64,000 bases of DNA from Persicobacter psychrovividus (lineage in GTDB: Bacteria; Bacteroidota; Bacteroidia; Cytophagales; Cyclobacteriaceae). The notes under the pieces are model-generated. The model did no database searches and was not told the origin of the DNA. It saw only the letters and a program-made list of their open reading frames with translations. The DNA lies in NCBI RefSeq assembly GCF_036492425.1, contig NZ_AP025294.1, positions 1 to 64,000 on the forward strand. Direction: 5' to 3'. This document shows, in pieces, positions 26,983 through 36,288 of the stretch (positions are counted from its first letter, which is position 1; each line of letters begins with the position of its first letter). Both the position numbers and the translations under genes were made by a program.

Positions 26983-27116
26983 GGGCCGTCCCTTGGGCAG
27001 CCCCTCCCTCCTTTCTGAAGGAAATAACCATATATTTTTAGAATAACCTCCCTAAAGTACCATGAGGGTATTCACACAAACTGCAGGGTGGCCTGCCATT
27101 AGGCCCCCTTTTTTTT
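26983..27116 (+). terminator. Two hairpins, the second a rho-independent terminator
   Basis: The first (26983-27007) is GC-rich around GGGGGCC...GCAGCCCC. The second, GGGTGGCCT (27086-27094) with AGGCCCCC (27101-27108), has one bulged T and is followed directly by eight Ts (27109-27116). They would separate susC/D/SGBP expression from the enzyme genes, allowing partial readthrough. Confidence 0.8.
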
Positions 27117-27145
27117 GAGTAACACACGACTAAGCATTAAAAAAT

Positions 27146-29515
27146 ATGAACAGGTTTCAACAGGTTTTGATTTTACTCTGTGGGATTGCTGCGTTTTCTT
27201 GTCAGCCATCTTCAGAAAATATTCAAATAAAAAAAGCAGGGGTAGGCATCCCGTCAGATCAATCAATAGAGAAAAAAATTGCGCAACAGCTTGAGCGGTT
27301 AACATTGGCTGAAAAAGTTGGGCAAATGACGCAAATAACCCTCGATGTGATTACACAAGGGGCAGATGAGTTTGTGTCTGATGAACCTTTGGCACTGGAT
27401 GAAAAATTGGTGCTCGAAGCGATACAAAAGTATAAAGTAGGATCGGTATTAAATACTGCAAATAATCGCGCACGAACGCCTAAAAAATGGAACAGTGTGA
27501 TTGAGCATTTGCAACGTGTTTCTATGGAGGAAATTGGTATTCCTCTGATTTACGGTGTGGATGCAATTCATGGGACCACCTATACCGCTGGCGCTACTTT
27601 CTTCCCTCAACAAATTGGGCTTGGGGCGACATGGAACCCTGAAATCGTTAGACAAGGGGCCGAAGTTTGTGCCTATGAAACGCGTGCAAGTGGAATTCCT
27701 TGGAACTTTTCTCCGGTGCTGGATATGGGCCGCGATGCTCGATGGGCACGTATGTGGGAAACCTTTGGAGAGGATGTTTACCTGAATACGCAGTTAGGCC
27801 TGGAGGTTATTAAAGGATATCAGGGGGAGGATAATGATATTTCCAAACACGGCAGAGTGGCAGCCTGTCTAAAGCATTTTTTGGGGTATTCCTCACTTTC
27901 AGGAAAGGACCGTACTCCTGCGCTTATTCCTGAGCGCGAACTGCGGGAAATCTATTTACCAACTTTTCAGGCGGCGGTAGATCAGGGCGCTTACACTGTC
28001 ATGATTAACTCTGGACTCATCAACGGTATTCCCGTTCATGCCAACTATCAATTATTGACCGAGCTGCTTAAAAAGGAAATGGGTTTTGACGGTTTGGTGG
28101 TGACTGATTGGGCTGATATTGAAAACATTCATATTCGCGATAAAGTGGCTGCCACTCAAAAGGAAGCGGTAAAAATGGCGATTAATGCGGGTATTGATAT
28201 GGCCATGGTACCTTATAATTATAACTTCACCACCAACCTTATTGAGCTGGTGACAGAAGGCGAGGTGCCGATGCAACGAATAGATGATGCAGTGAGCAGA
28301 ATTTTAAGGGTGAAATATGCCATGGGTCTTTTTGAAAAACCAATGGATAAGCAAGAGGAATACCCTGAGTTTGCAAGTGAAAAATTTGAGCAATCTGCAC
28401 TTGAAGCGGCGCGCGAGTCCATCACTTTATTGAAAAATAATGAGCAGGTTTTGCCACTGAAGAAAGGCACCAAAGTATTTGTTACCGGTCCTAATGCCCA
28501 CAGCATGAGAACACTTAACGGTGGTTGGACCTACTCCTGGCAAGGAGAAAAGGTAGATGAATTTGCCGGGAAATATCAGTCGATCTTAACGGCCATTCAA
28601 GCGGTTAACGGTACAGGTAATGTGAGCTATCAGCCAACGGTGGAATACCCTGCTGAGGGCACCTACGATGTGGATCACCTTCGGGACTTAAACAAGGCAA
28701 AGCGTATGGCAAAAGCTGCTGATGTTATTGTTTTGTGTCTCGGAGAAAATACTTACACCGAAAAACCGGGTGATCTTCATGATTTGAACATTTCTGAAAA
28801 CCAACAGCTACTGGCCAAAGAAATGGCGAAGCTGGGTAAGCCGATTGTGTTGGTGCTTAATGAAGGGCGACCTCGTTTGATTAGTACATTTGAGACACAA
28901 ATGGACGCAGTGCTGCAAACTTATTTACCGGGGAATTTCGGTGGACAAGCCTTGGCGGAAATTCTTTTTGGTGAGGTAAATCCAAGTGGAAAACTACCTT
29001 ATACTTACCCGAAATATGCTAACAGTTTGCTGACTTACGACCACAAATATGCTGAAAATCAGGAGAAGATGGAGGGAATGTATGATTATGAATCTCTGAT
29101 GGAGGTTCAATATCCTTTCGGTCATGGGCTAAGTTATGCTGATTTTGAGTACCGTGATCTAACGCTCAGTAAAACGACTTTCACCGCAGAGGAAACCATT
29201 GAGGTCAGTGTTAAAGTCAAAAATAACAGTGCAATAGCAGGTAAGGAGGTCGTTCAGCTGTATATCAGTGACCACTATGCTTCGCTTGCCCCATCAGTGA
29301 AAAAGCTTAAAAGATTTGAGAAAATACACCTCGCTGCTCAGGAAGAAAGAACGATTCGTTTTACGCTGCAAGGTCGTGATCTCGCTTTTGTAGGCTTCAA
29401 TAATGAATGGATCAGTGAGAAAGGGGATTTCAGTATAATGGTTGACCAATTGAAGCAAGATTTCTATCTTTCAGAAACCAAAACCTACAATCAGGTGCAA
29501 AGCCTCGCATTGTAA
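27146..29515 (+). CDS. GH3 beta-glucosidase-like lipoprotein (PUL 1)
   Basis: 789 residues with lipoprotein signal (VLILLCGIAAFSCQ). The GH3 N-domain is seen in LTLAEKVGQMTQIT, PLIYGVDAIHGTTYT, FSPVLDMGRDARWARMWETF and VAACLKHFLGYS. The nucleophile is D321 in GFDGLVVTDWADI. The C-domain carries VLCLGENTYTE and LVLNEGRPRL, and the fibronectin-III-like end has VKVKNNSAIAGKEVVQLYIS. Full length and order match BglX-type exo-beta-glucosidases, which remove terminal beta-glucose from oligosaccharides, probably in the periplasm or at the surface. Exact linkage is not readable. It follows a terminator and precedes GH5. Confidence 0.92.
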   Translation: MNRFQQVLILLCGIAAFSCQPSSENIQIKKAGVGIPSDQSIEKKIAQQLERLTLAEKVGQMTQITLDVITQGADEFVSDEPLALDEKLVLEAIQKYKVGSVLNTANNRARTPKKWNSVIEHLQRVSMEEIGIPLIYGVDAIHGTTYTAGATFFPQQIGLGATWNPEIVRQGAEVCAYETRASGIPWNFSPVLDMGRDARWARMWETFGEDVYLNTQLGLEVIKGYQGEDNDISKHGRVAACLKHFLGYSSLSGKDRTPALIPERELREIYLPTFQAAVDQGAYTVMINSGLINGIPVHANYQLLTELLKKEMGFDGLVVTDWADIENIHIRDKVAATQKEAVKMAINAGIDMAMVPYNYNFTTNLIELVTEGEVPMQRIDDAVSRILRVKYAMGLFEKPMDKQEEYPEFASEKFEQSALEAARESITLLKNNEQVLPLKKGTKVFVTGPNAHSMRTLNGGWTYSWQGEKVDEFAGKYQSILTAIQAVNGTGNVSYQPTVEYPAEGTYDVDHLRDLNKAKRMAKAADVIVLCLGENTYTEKPGDLHDLNISENQQLLAKEMAKLGKPIVLVLNEGRPRLISTFETQMDAVLQTYLPGNFGGQALAEILFGEVNPSGKLPYTYPKYANSLLTYDHKYAENQEKMEGMYDYESLMEVQYPFGHGLSYADFEYRDLTLSKTTFTAEETIEVSVKVKNNSAIAGKEVVQLYISDHYASLAPSVKKLKRFEKIHLAAQEERTIRFTLQGRDLAFVGFNNEWISEKGDFSIMVDQLKQDFYLSETKTYNQVQSLAL

Positions 29516-29541
29516 ATTTTGGACTGGTTTTTATTTCGCTT

Positions 29542-29590
29542 GGGGAGGGGCATAAATTGAAATGCCCACCCCTGAGTATTTAATTTTTTA
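29542..29590 (+). terminator. Intercistronic hairpin with T-run, GH3/GH5 junction
   Basis: GGGG(A)GGGGCAT at 29542-29553 pairs with ATGCCC(A)CCCC at 29562-29572 around an internal mismatch; TTTTTT follows at 29584-29589, just before the GH5 ATG. Confidence 0.55.
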
Positions 29591-29592
29591 GC

Positions 29593-30828
29593 ATGAAAAG
29601 CATCAATTTATTTCGTATTTCCTGTTTGTTGTGGGCACTGTTTATGGGTACTCACCTGAACGCACAACACTTTTTCTCAGCAGATGGTCAACAAATCATT
29701 GATTCCAATGGCGATCCTATTTTGTTGAAAGGCACCAATCTGGGCAACTGGCTGGTGCCGGAAGGGTATATGTTCAAAACCAATAAAGTCAACGCCCCCG
29801 CAGGTATATATCAGTTATTTGCCCAAATGACCGGGCCGGAATTTACCGACGATTTCTTTGCCACCCACATGGATAACTATGTGACCGAGCAGGATATCGC
29901 CTATTTGAAAAGCACGGGCGTGAATCACCTGCGCCTGCCATTTCATTATAAAATGCTCACCAATGAGGATTATCTCGGGGTTGATTATCACGGCTTTCAT
30001 TATTTTGATCAGTTAATTGCCTGGGCAAAAAAATACAATTTACCTGTTATCCTTGACATGCACTGTGCGCCCGGTGGCCAAACAGGTGATAATATTGATG
30101 ACAGCTATGGCTATCCCTATTTGTTTACAAGCCCAAAGGCACAACATACCTTTTTGAAGGTTTGGGAGAAAATTGCCGATAAGTATAAAGATGAGCCTAT
30201 GGTATTGGGTTACTGCCTGATCAACGAGCCCATTGCTCATTATTTTGAGGAAGACCGCGAAATGCTTAACGCAGCATTGGAGCCCCTTTATAAAAAGGCC
30301 GTTGCTGCCATTCGTAAGATTGATAAAAACCACCTTATTTTCCTTTCGGGGGCGCAATGGAATGGCAACTTTGATATTTTCACCGAGCCATTTGATGATC
30401 TCCTTGTCTATGAGTTTCATAAATACTGGTTTGAAGTTTCTCAAGCAGAAATTCAAACTTACCTGGATTTCAGAGATAAGCACAATGTGCCAATATATGT
30501 TGGGGAAACCGGAGAAAATACCGACGAGTGGTGTCAGGAATTTCGGGAGTTGCTGGAACAGCAGCAGGTGAATTGGTGCTATTGGCCCTACAAAAAAATG
30601 GACAACACTAAGGGTTTTATGAATTTTGAAGTGCCGGAGGATTATCAGCTGATTATCGATTATTCTGAATCCGACCGTTCCACCTTTGAAAAAATCAGAG
30701 AAAACAGACCCGATCAGGAAAAAGTCAAGCAAGCGCTCCGTGATTTCCTCGATCAGTGCCTGTATAATAATTGTTTTGAAAATACCGGATATGTAAAGGC
30801 CCTGGGGCTTGAATCCATCCATCAATAA
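29593..30828 (+). CDS. GH5 endo-acting glycoside hydrolase (PUL 1)
   Basis: 411 residues with a signal peptide (LLWALFMGTHLNAQ). The (beta/alpha)8-barrel motifs are clear: LKGTNLGNWLVPEGY, VNHLRLPFHYKML, YNLPVILDMHCAPGGQ, acid/base E212 in GYCLINEPIAHY, and nucleophile E305 in IYVGETGENTDEW. GH5 is a broad retaining family (cellulases, mannanases, exo-1,3- and endo-1,6-beta-glucanases). The LGNWL and DMHCAPGGQ blocks resemble the exo-beta-1,3-glucanase-like branch, and the context favours a beta-glucanase, but the subfamily was not determined. The last 40 residues (QALRDFLDQCLYNNCFE) are a C-terminal helical extension. GH2 follows 10 nt later. Confidence 0.88.
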   Translation: MKSINLFRISCLLWALFMGTHLNAQHFFSADGQQIIDSNGDPILLKGTNLGNWLVPEGYMFKTNKVNAPAGIYQLFAQMTGPEFTDDFFATHMDNYVTEQDIAYLKSTGVNHLRLPFHYKMLTNEDYLGVDYHGFHYFDQLIAWAKKYNLPVILDMHCAPGGQTGDNIDDSYGYPYLFTSPKAQHTFLKVWEKIADKYKDEPMVLGYCLINEPIAHYFEEDREMLNAALEPLYKKAVAAIRKIDKNHLIFLSGAQWNGNFDIFTEPFDDLLVYEFHKYWFEVSQAEIQTYLDFRDKHNVPIYVGETGENTDEWCQEFRELLEQQQVNWCYWPYKKMDNTKGFMNFEVPEDYQLIIDYSESDRSTFEKIRENRPDQEKVKQALRDFLDQCLYNNCFENTGYVKALGLESIHQ

Positions 30829-30838
30829 TTACACGACC

Positions 30839-32686
30839 ATGAATACATTAATGAGAAAAATTGGGGCAATTGTATGCTTCCTGATTCTTTCGGTGCCGGC
30901 CTTTGCGCAGGAGGCCTTAATTCAAAATACCTATAATAGAGAAAGCCTTTCGCTGAATGGTGATTGGAGTTACATTATCGATCCTTACGAGAATGGGTAT
31001 TATGATTATCGCCGTGAGCCATTTGATAATTATTTCAATCCGGCCAACCCGGGATCTGGAGCCTATTTTGCCAACGTAAAGCCTGCGCATAAAACCGACC
31101 GTGTGGAGTACGATTTTACCAATGCCGATAAAATCAAAGTGCCCGGAAGCTGGTCAGTGGAAAAAGAACAAATGCATTGGTATGAAGGTACAGTTTGGTA
31201 TGAAAAAGATTTTTTGTTTGAGCCAAAAGCAGGACATAAAAGTATTTTATATTTCGGGGCGGTTAATTACGAGGCACACGTTTATGTCAATGGGATCAAG
31301 GTAGGTCATCACATCGGTGGCTTTACGCCCTTCAATTTTGAGGTTACCAAGCACCTCAAAAAGGGAAACAATTTTGTGGTGGTGAAAGTGGACAATACCC
31401 GAAAGAAAGATGCTGTTCCAACCATTAATACCGACTGGTGGAACCACGGAGGGATTACCCGTGAGGTGAAAATTCTACAAGTTCCGGAGCTCTATGTTGC
31501 CGATTACACTGTACAGCTGAGTAAGGAACAAGCCAATGTTATTGAAGGAACAGTGGCCCTTTCGGAGCAGAAGGCTGGAGAGTTGGTAACACTGAATATT
31601 CCTGAATTGAAAATAAAAAAGACCCTGACTACCGATGCAGAGGGGAAAGCGTCTTTTGCGATTAAGGCGAAAAAATTGACGAAGTGGCATGTGGACAAGC
31701 CCTATCTTTATGACGTTCAATGGGCTGCCGGACAAGATGTTGTCAATGACCGGGTAGGCTTTAGAACGATTGAAGTAAGCGGAAGTGACATTTTGCTGAA
31801 TGGGGAAAAAGTTTACCTGCGAGGGATTTGTATGCATGAGGAAAACCCTATTGAAGGGCGCAGAAATTATAGCCTTGAGGACGCGAGAATGATGTTCCAA
31901 TGGGCAAAAGAACTCAATACTAATTTCGTAAGACTTGCCCACTACCCCCATAATGAACATATGCCAAGGCTGGCAGATGAACTGGGTATTTTGCTTTGGG
32001 AAGAAATCCCTGTTTACTGGACGATCGACTGGACCAATACGCAGACACTCGCCAACGCCAAAGGGCAACTTTCGGAAATGGTACAACGCGATAAAAACAG
32101 AGCATCGGTGATTATCTGGAGTATGGCCAATGAAACACCCGTGTCTGAGGAGAGAAATCAATTCCTTAAAGCTTTGGTGACCACGACTCGCGAGCTGGAT
32201 AATTCCCGCCTGATTTCCGCTGCAATGGAAGTACATGGTGAAGAAGATGGCACCAAAATGATCAGCGATCCTTTTGGCGAATATGTGGACATCATGAGTT
32301 TCAATCAATATCATGGATGGTATGGTGGTGACATCAAGGATTTCCCAAACCTGAAATGGGCTGTGAAATACAATAAACCCGTGATTGTAAGTGAGTGGGG
32401 CGCAGGGGCAAAATATGGCTACCGTGCCGACGATCAAACGATTTGGTCGGAAGACTATCAGGCTTATTTCTATGAACAGACATTGGCGGGGATCGAAAAT
32501 ATCCCCAATCTTGCAGGATTTACCCCATGGATTTTAGCAGACTTCCGTTCGCCTCGTCGTCCGCTGGCAAATATTCAGGACATGTGGAACCGAAAAGGAT
32601 TGATCTCTGATGGAGGCTTTAAAAAACAGGCGTTTTTCGTGCTGAAGAAATACTACGATAAAAAAGAAGCAGGAACTAACCTGTAA
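30839..32686 (+). CDS. GH2 glycoside hydrolase, beta-glucuronidase-like size (PUL 1)
   Basis: 615 residues from the ATG at 30839 (MNTLMRKIGAIVCFLILSVP), with a signal peptide ending at FAQ; the longer frame overlaps the GH5 end. GH2 order: sugar-binding jelly-roll (SLNGDWSYIIDP, GTVWYEKDFLFE, YVNGIKVGHHIGGFTPFNFE), Ig-like domain, then TIM barrel with YLRGICMHEENP, acid/base in WSMANETPVSEE and nucleophile in PVIVSEWGAGAKYGY, ending LADFRSPRRPLANIQDMWNR. The compact length without C-terminal domains is like beta-glucuronidases rather than LacZ. Substrate is unknown; beta-glucuronide or beta-glucoside side groups are possible. It is the last PUL 1 gene before a strong terminator. Confidence 0.87.
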   Translation: MNTLMRKIGAIVCFLILSVPAFAQEALIQNTYNRESLSLNGDWSYIIDPYENGYYDYRREPFDNYFNPANPGSGAYFANVKPAHKTDRVEYDFTNADKIKVPGSWSVEKEQMHWYEGTVWYEKDFLFEPKAGHKSILYFGAVNYEAHVYVNGIKVGHHIGGFTPFNFEVTKHLKKGNNFVVVKVDNTRKKDAVPTINTDWWNHGGITREVKILQVPELYVADYTVQLSKEQANVIEGTVALSEQKAGELVTLNIPELKIKKTLTTDAEGKASFAIKAKKLTKWHVDKPYLYDVQWAAGQDVVNDRVGFRTIEVSGSDILLNGEKVYLRGICMHEENPIEGRRNYSLEDARMMFQWAKELNTNFVRLAHYPHNEHMPRLADELGILLWEEIPVYWTIDWTNTQTLANAKGQLSEMVQRDKNRASVIIWSMANETPVSEERNQFLKALVTTTRELDNSRLISAAMEVHGEEDGTKMISDPFGEYVDIMSFNQYHGWYGGDIKDFPNLKWAVKYNKPVIVSEWGAGAKYGYRADDQTIWSEDYQAYFYEQTLAGIENIPNLAGFTPWILADFRSPRRPLANIQDMWNRKGLISDGGFKKQAFFVLKKYYDKKEAGTNL

Positions 32687-32736
32687 CTTTCTTTGAACCC
32701 ACAATTTGATCTACTTTTTGACGGCATTTTTCAAGC

Positions 32737-32781
32737 AAAAGGTGGCGGAGCAGTTACTCGATGCTCCGTCACCTTTTTTTT
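32737..32781 (+). terminator. Strong terminator of the PUL 1 operon
   Basis: GGTG-g-CGGAGCA (32741-32752) pairs with TGCTCCG-t-CACC (32762-32773), flanked by AAAA and followed by eight Ts. Its 3' end is only 11 nt before the next ATG, so it shows that the sensor gene starts at 32792 and not earlier. It may alternatively act as a leader hairpin of the sensor mRNA. Confidence 0.85.
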
Positions 32782-32791
32782 GTTATCAGTT

Positions 32792-34642
32792 ATGAAGCAG
32801 CGATTTTTATACCTTTTATTTTTTCTTTTTAATTGCACATTTCAGGTCATGGCAGCGCCGGACAATAATTTTCTGGTGTTAATGACCTCCGTTCGCTACC
32901 TGATAGATTCAACGCAGCAATTGAATAAAGAAGAGGTTTTAAAGGCTTCCTCTCAATCGAATTTCAAGCCCTTTGCTACTGATTTTCAACAGATTGATCG
33001 TTCTTCGGCAAACTATTGGCTGATGATTCCTATCCCGCATCAACAATTTCAGGAAGAAGGCTATATGCTTGAATTTATAGATTGTCATATTGATGAGATT
33101 GAGGGATGGCTGATCAGTGAAGGGGATACGCTGACCTACCCAATCGCGGGGCATAAGCATCCCTTCAATCAGCGGAAAGTGAAGCATAAGAATTTCATTT
33201 ATGATATTCCCTACACTTTTACTGAACAGTCGGAACCCTTTTTTTTGTTCCGAATACAATCGGCGAACCGGCCGGTACTGATCTGCAAATACCGCTCGTT
33301 GGATTACAATTTTTACTACGCCAACTTGGAGTATGCGGCACTGTCCTTTTTTTATGGTGCACTGGCCATCCTGCTGTTGTTCAATCTGCTGTCTTTTTTA
33401 TTAAATAAAGAAAAAAAATACCTGTCGCTGGCCTATTATCTGGCCATGTGTATGCTTGTCGCTACCATTGAAGATGGTCTTGGCTTTCAATATTTATGGC
33501 CTGCCGTACCGGCAATGAACACTTTTCTTGAACAATGGGCCTTGGCCATTTATTTGTTTTTTCTGTTGAGCTATTTGGTGCAGCTTCTGGGGCTTCACGA
33601 TGTTTTTCAGCCGTGGAAAAGAGGATTGTTCGGTGCCTATTTGGTATTGACAGTCCTGATTTCCGCAAATATTCCCCACATTCAGCCCGTGACCGGCTGG
33701 CTGTATATTTTGCCGGTGGCAGTGATTTCTGCTTTTTGTTGCTGGAAGGCAAAAACAAAAGACGTCGTTGTGATTTTAATGGCTTTGGGATGCTGTATCT
33801 CCCTTTTTGGCATTTTGCCTAAGGTAAATTTGCTGCGCGATGAGGCCGTAATTGTGGTGTATTATTTCAATTTTGCCGTCTTTCTTCAGGGAATGATCTT
33901 TACTTTTGCGATGGTGTATGAACACCGCCGGGTGAAACACGAGAAGGAGCGTTCTCAGTTAGAATTTATTGAAGGGTTAAAGGCACAGAACGAGATTATT
34001 GAACATAATGTACAGGTTCGTACCGCCGAAATTCAGCAACAGCATTTTATCATCAGTCATAAAAATGAGGAACTCCTTCAGGCTTATCGGGAAATCAGCC
34101 ATAAGACGGAAGCCCTCGAGGCGCTGAACAAGCATTTAAGCCTTAACAATAACTCGCTTAAAAAGAATATAAAACTGCTGACCAATGCGCACCTTCAGCA
34201 ACAAGTGATTTCATTTACCGATTTTAAAACCTATTTTCCAACCACATCGGATTGTATTCAGTTTCTTGCAGAAAAAAAATGGACAGGGGATTATCAGTGC
34301 AAGAAGTGTGGCCACACACAGTTTCATCAGGGGCAAAAGTTATTGTCGCACCGTTGCAGTAAATGTGGTTATGATGAAGCGCCAACTGCCGACACCATTT
34401 TCCATCGTTTACATTTTTCGGTACTGAAAGGCTTCTACCTGGTTTTTCATTTACATCATATTTCCGGAAAGCCCAATATTTCTCAATTGGCAAAATCATT
34501 GGATTTATCGGTAAATACCTGTTGGCGTTTTACCAACAAAGTGTTGGAGCGTAAGCAGCAAATTGAAGCCAACGACAGCTGGGAAAAGATCATTTTCGAC
34601 CGGCAGGAGAATTTGGCGGAATGGGTGCTTAGCGCCAATTAA
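32792..34642 (+). CDS. 7TM-DISM membrane sensor fused to an IS1595-type zinc-ribbon/HTH domain
   Basis: 616 residues from the ATG at 32792 (MKQRFLYLLFFLFNCTFQVM), signal peptide ending near AAP. Residues ~25-170 form an extracytoplasmic 7TMR-DISMED2-like domain. About 190-395 are seven hydrophobic helices (e.g. LSFFYGALAILLLFNLLSFL, LAIYLFFLLSYLVQLLGL, FNFAVFLQGMIFTFAMVYEH). About 400-475 are coiled coil. The C-terminus is not a kinase or cyclase: it is a zinc ribbon (C503KKC506, C522SKC525), then APTADTIFHRLHFS and a helix-turn-helix (NISQLAKSLDLSVNTCWRF). This reproduces the DNA-binding N-terminal half of IS1595/ISXO2 transposases, without the DDE domain. I infer a membrane-tethered transcription factor. 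Position after PUL 1 and before GH16 suggests control of these genes. Confidence 0.82.
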   Translation: MKQRFLYLLFFLFNCTFQVMAAPDNNFLVLMTSVRYLIDSTQQLNKEEVLKASSQSNFKPFATDFQQIDRSSANYWLMIPIPHQQFQEEGYMLEFIDCHIDEIEGWLISEGDTLTYPIAGHKHPFNQRKVKHKNFIYDIPYTFTEQSEPFFLFRIQSANRPVLICKYRSLDYNFYYANLEYAALSFFYGALAILLLFNLLSFLLNKEKKYLSLAYYLAMCMLVATIEDGLGFQYLWPAVPAMNTFLEQWALAIYLFFLLSYLVQLLGLHDVFQPWKRGLFGAYLVLTVLISANIPHIQPVTGWLYILPVAVISAFCCWKAKTKDVVVILMALGCCISLFGILPKVNLLRDEAVIVVYYFNFAVFLQGMIFTFAMVYEHRRVKHEKERSQLEFIEGLKAQNEIIEHNVQVRTAEIQQQHFIISHKNEELLQAYREISHKTEALEALNKHLSLNNNSLKKNIKLLTNAHLQQQVISFTDFKTYFPTTSDCIQFLAEKKWTGDYQCKKCGHTQFHQGQKLLSHRCSKCGYDEAPTADTIFHRLHFSVLKGFYLVFHLHHISGKPNISQLAKSLDLSVNTCWRFTNKVLERKQQIEANDSWEKIIFDRQENLAEWVLSAN

Positions 34643-34892
34643 GCTGCTGCTTTCCTGTGGTGTCGATCAATAAAATGTTATCAACCACTTTTTTTCCCAC
34701 TTCAGGAAGTGTATTTTTATAAGGTTTGTAAATCGTGTTTCCATAATTATAAAGAGGGCATTGGACGGTGCCTGAGATGCTTGGAAGATATTTGCAGCAA
34801 AAGGACTGACTTTTAACTGCGCACTTTATGAGCAAGGGGAAGCATCAGTAGGCCTTTTTTTTGTTTTGTCACTACCTAATGATATATCACCT

Positions 34893-35675
34893 ATGCGAGG
34901 ATTGTTTGTTATTTTCATCAGCCTGTTTTTTATACAATGTAAATCGGTACCTGTTGCAAAGTATGATTTGCGATGGGCAGATGAATTTAATGTGGATGGT
35001 TTGCCGGATGAAGAAAAGTGGAGCTATGAAAAGGGTTTCGTAAGAAATAAGGAGTTGCAGTATTATACAGTCAAAGATTCTTCCACCGCTTGGGTAAAAG
35101 ATGGCATGCTGCGCATTAAGCTGCACAAGAGCGCAGACGGGCAGGTGAAGTCGGCGAGCTTGCACACTTTGGGAAAGTTTGAATTTACACACGGTAAAGT
35201 TGAAATTCGAGCGAAACTGCCTCAGGGACTTGGTGTTTGGCCGGCATTCTGGACACTTGGGACTAATATAGGTGAAGTAGGGTGGCCTACCTGCGGGGAG
35301 ATCGACGTGATGGAGTACGTTGGTCATGATTCCAACCGTATTCATAGCGCTATTCATACCCAAAAATACAACCATGCTCAAAATACGAGTTTTAAGAAAA
35401 GTAAGAAATTAGCCCACCTTCATGATGATTTCCATATATATTCTATGGAGTGGAAAGCCGACCAAATCAGCTTTTTTGTGGATGGTAACAAGTTTTTCAG
35501 TTGCGATAAAAAGCGCGAAGACGATATCGCTGCCTGGCCATTTGTTGACGCCCCGCAATACATGATCGTAAATCTGGCCTATGGCGGTACCTGGGGCGGA
35601 CAGCAAGGAGTGAATGATGCCATTCTTCCGCAGGAATACGTGATAGATTATATCCGGTATTACGAATTGATTTAA
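34893..35675 (+). CDS. GH16 endo-beta-1,3-glucanase-like lipoprotein
   Basis: 260 residues from the ATG at 34893 (MRGLFVIFISLFFIQCKS), a short lipoprotein signal with Cys16; the longer frame adds nine unlikely residues. The jelly-roll shows WADEFNVDGLPDEEKWSYE, FEFTHGKVEIRAKLP, GVWPAFWTLG, the retaining active-site block CGEIDVMEYVG (nucleophile and acid/base Glu on either side of Asp), and PQYMIVNLAYGGTWGG. Met before the second Glu is the beta-bulge form typical of laminarinases rather than lichenases. It would cut internal beta-1,3-glucan bonds at the cell surface, feeding SusC/D. It is the last gene of the PUL 1 group, about 250 nt after the sensor gene. Confidence 0.92.
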   Translation: MRGLFVIFISLFFIQCKSVPVAKYDLRWADEFNVDGLPDEEKWSYEKGFVRNKELQYYTVKDSSTAWVKDGMLRIKLHKSADGQVKSASLHTLGKFEFTHGKVEIRAKLPQGLGVWPAFWTLGTNIGEVGWPTCGEIDVMEYVGHDSNRIHSAIHTQKYNHAQNTSFKKSKKLAHLHDDFHIYSMEWKADQISFFVDGNKFFSCDKKREDDIAAWPFVDAPQYMIVNLAYGGTWGGQQGVNDAILPQEYVIDYIRYYELI

Positions 35676-36288
35676 GCTTTTATTTAGGATATTTCCTTGT
35701 GTTTCAATGATAGTATATAGCATTTCCCATTTTTTTGGAAGGCGCTGAGCCGCTTATTGCCAAAAATTTAATTGCTGGGATTCTATGGCCGAATATTAGC
35801 ATTGTTAAACCTTGGTTGCGGAGGAGGAGCAGCTTCGCACCAACACTGATAAACATGAAGTTGCATTTAAATACGGCTGATTCACGTACTTTTATTGTTT
35901 ATTGAAGTTGATTTTTTAGTCTTTTTTAAGATTTATCCTTTGATAACATATTTATTTAAAAAAATCTCAGATTTATATTTTTTGCTATTCTTTTTTGTTC
36001 AATAATGAACATCTATTTTTCTATACAAATTAGAAGAAGAGAAAACAAATGGCATATTTATAGATTATGATCAGGTTACATAGTGATAAAAATCTACATT
36101 AGAATAATGTAAATATTAGTGTTATAAATAATACTTTTTGTTTAGTATTAATCTATTTTTTTTCTAAATAAAATGGATAATTTTCACACTTGCGGCTTTT
36201 GGTAATTTCACTTTCCTTTGGAATATCAAGAATTTTTTAGCGCTAACAGACTCTTGTAACCTATTGTATTTTTTTTAATTTTTTTGTT
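35676..36288. other. AT-rich intergenic region and leader of PUL 2
   Basis: 613 nt without a gene. From about 35930 it is over 75% A/T by eye and must hold the PUL 2 promoter, but no clean TTTG/TAnnTTTG pair was found; TACTTTTTG at 36132 is a near match with one extra base. Just before the ATG is AATTTTTTTGTT instead of a Shine-Dalgarno sequence. Confidence 0.5.

Noticed and set aside
32693-32791. In-frame 33-codon upstream extension of the 7TM gene
   Set aside because: It runs through a perfect terminator hairpin with eight Ts, and the following Met begins a good signal peptide.
34629-34835. 68-codon minus-strand frame behind the 7TM gene (GTVQCPLYNYGNTIYKPY...)
   Set aside because: Reads fairly protein-like but overlaps the sensor gene end, has no family match I can name and no start context; could be a gene remnant.
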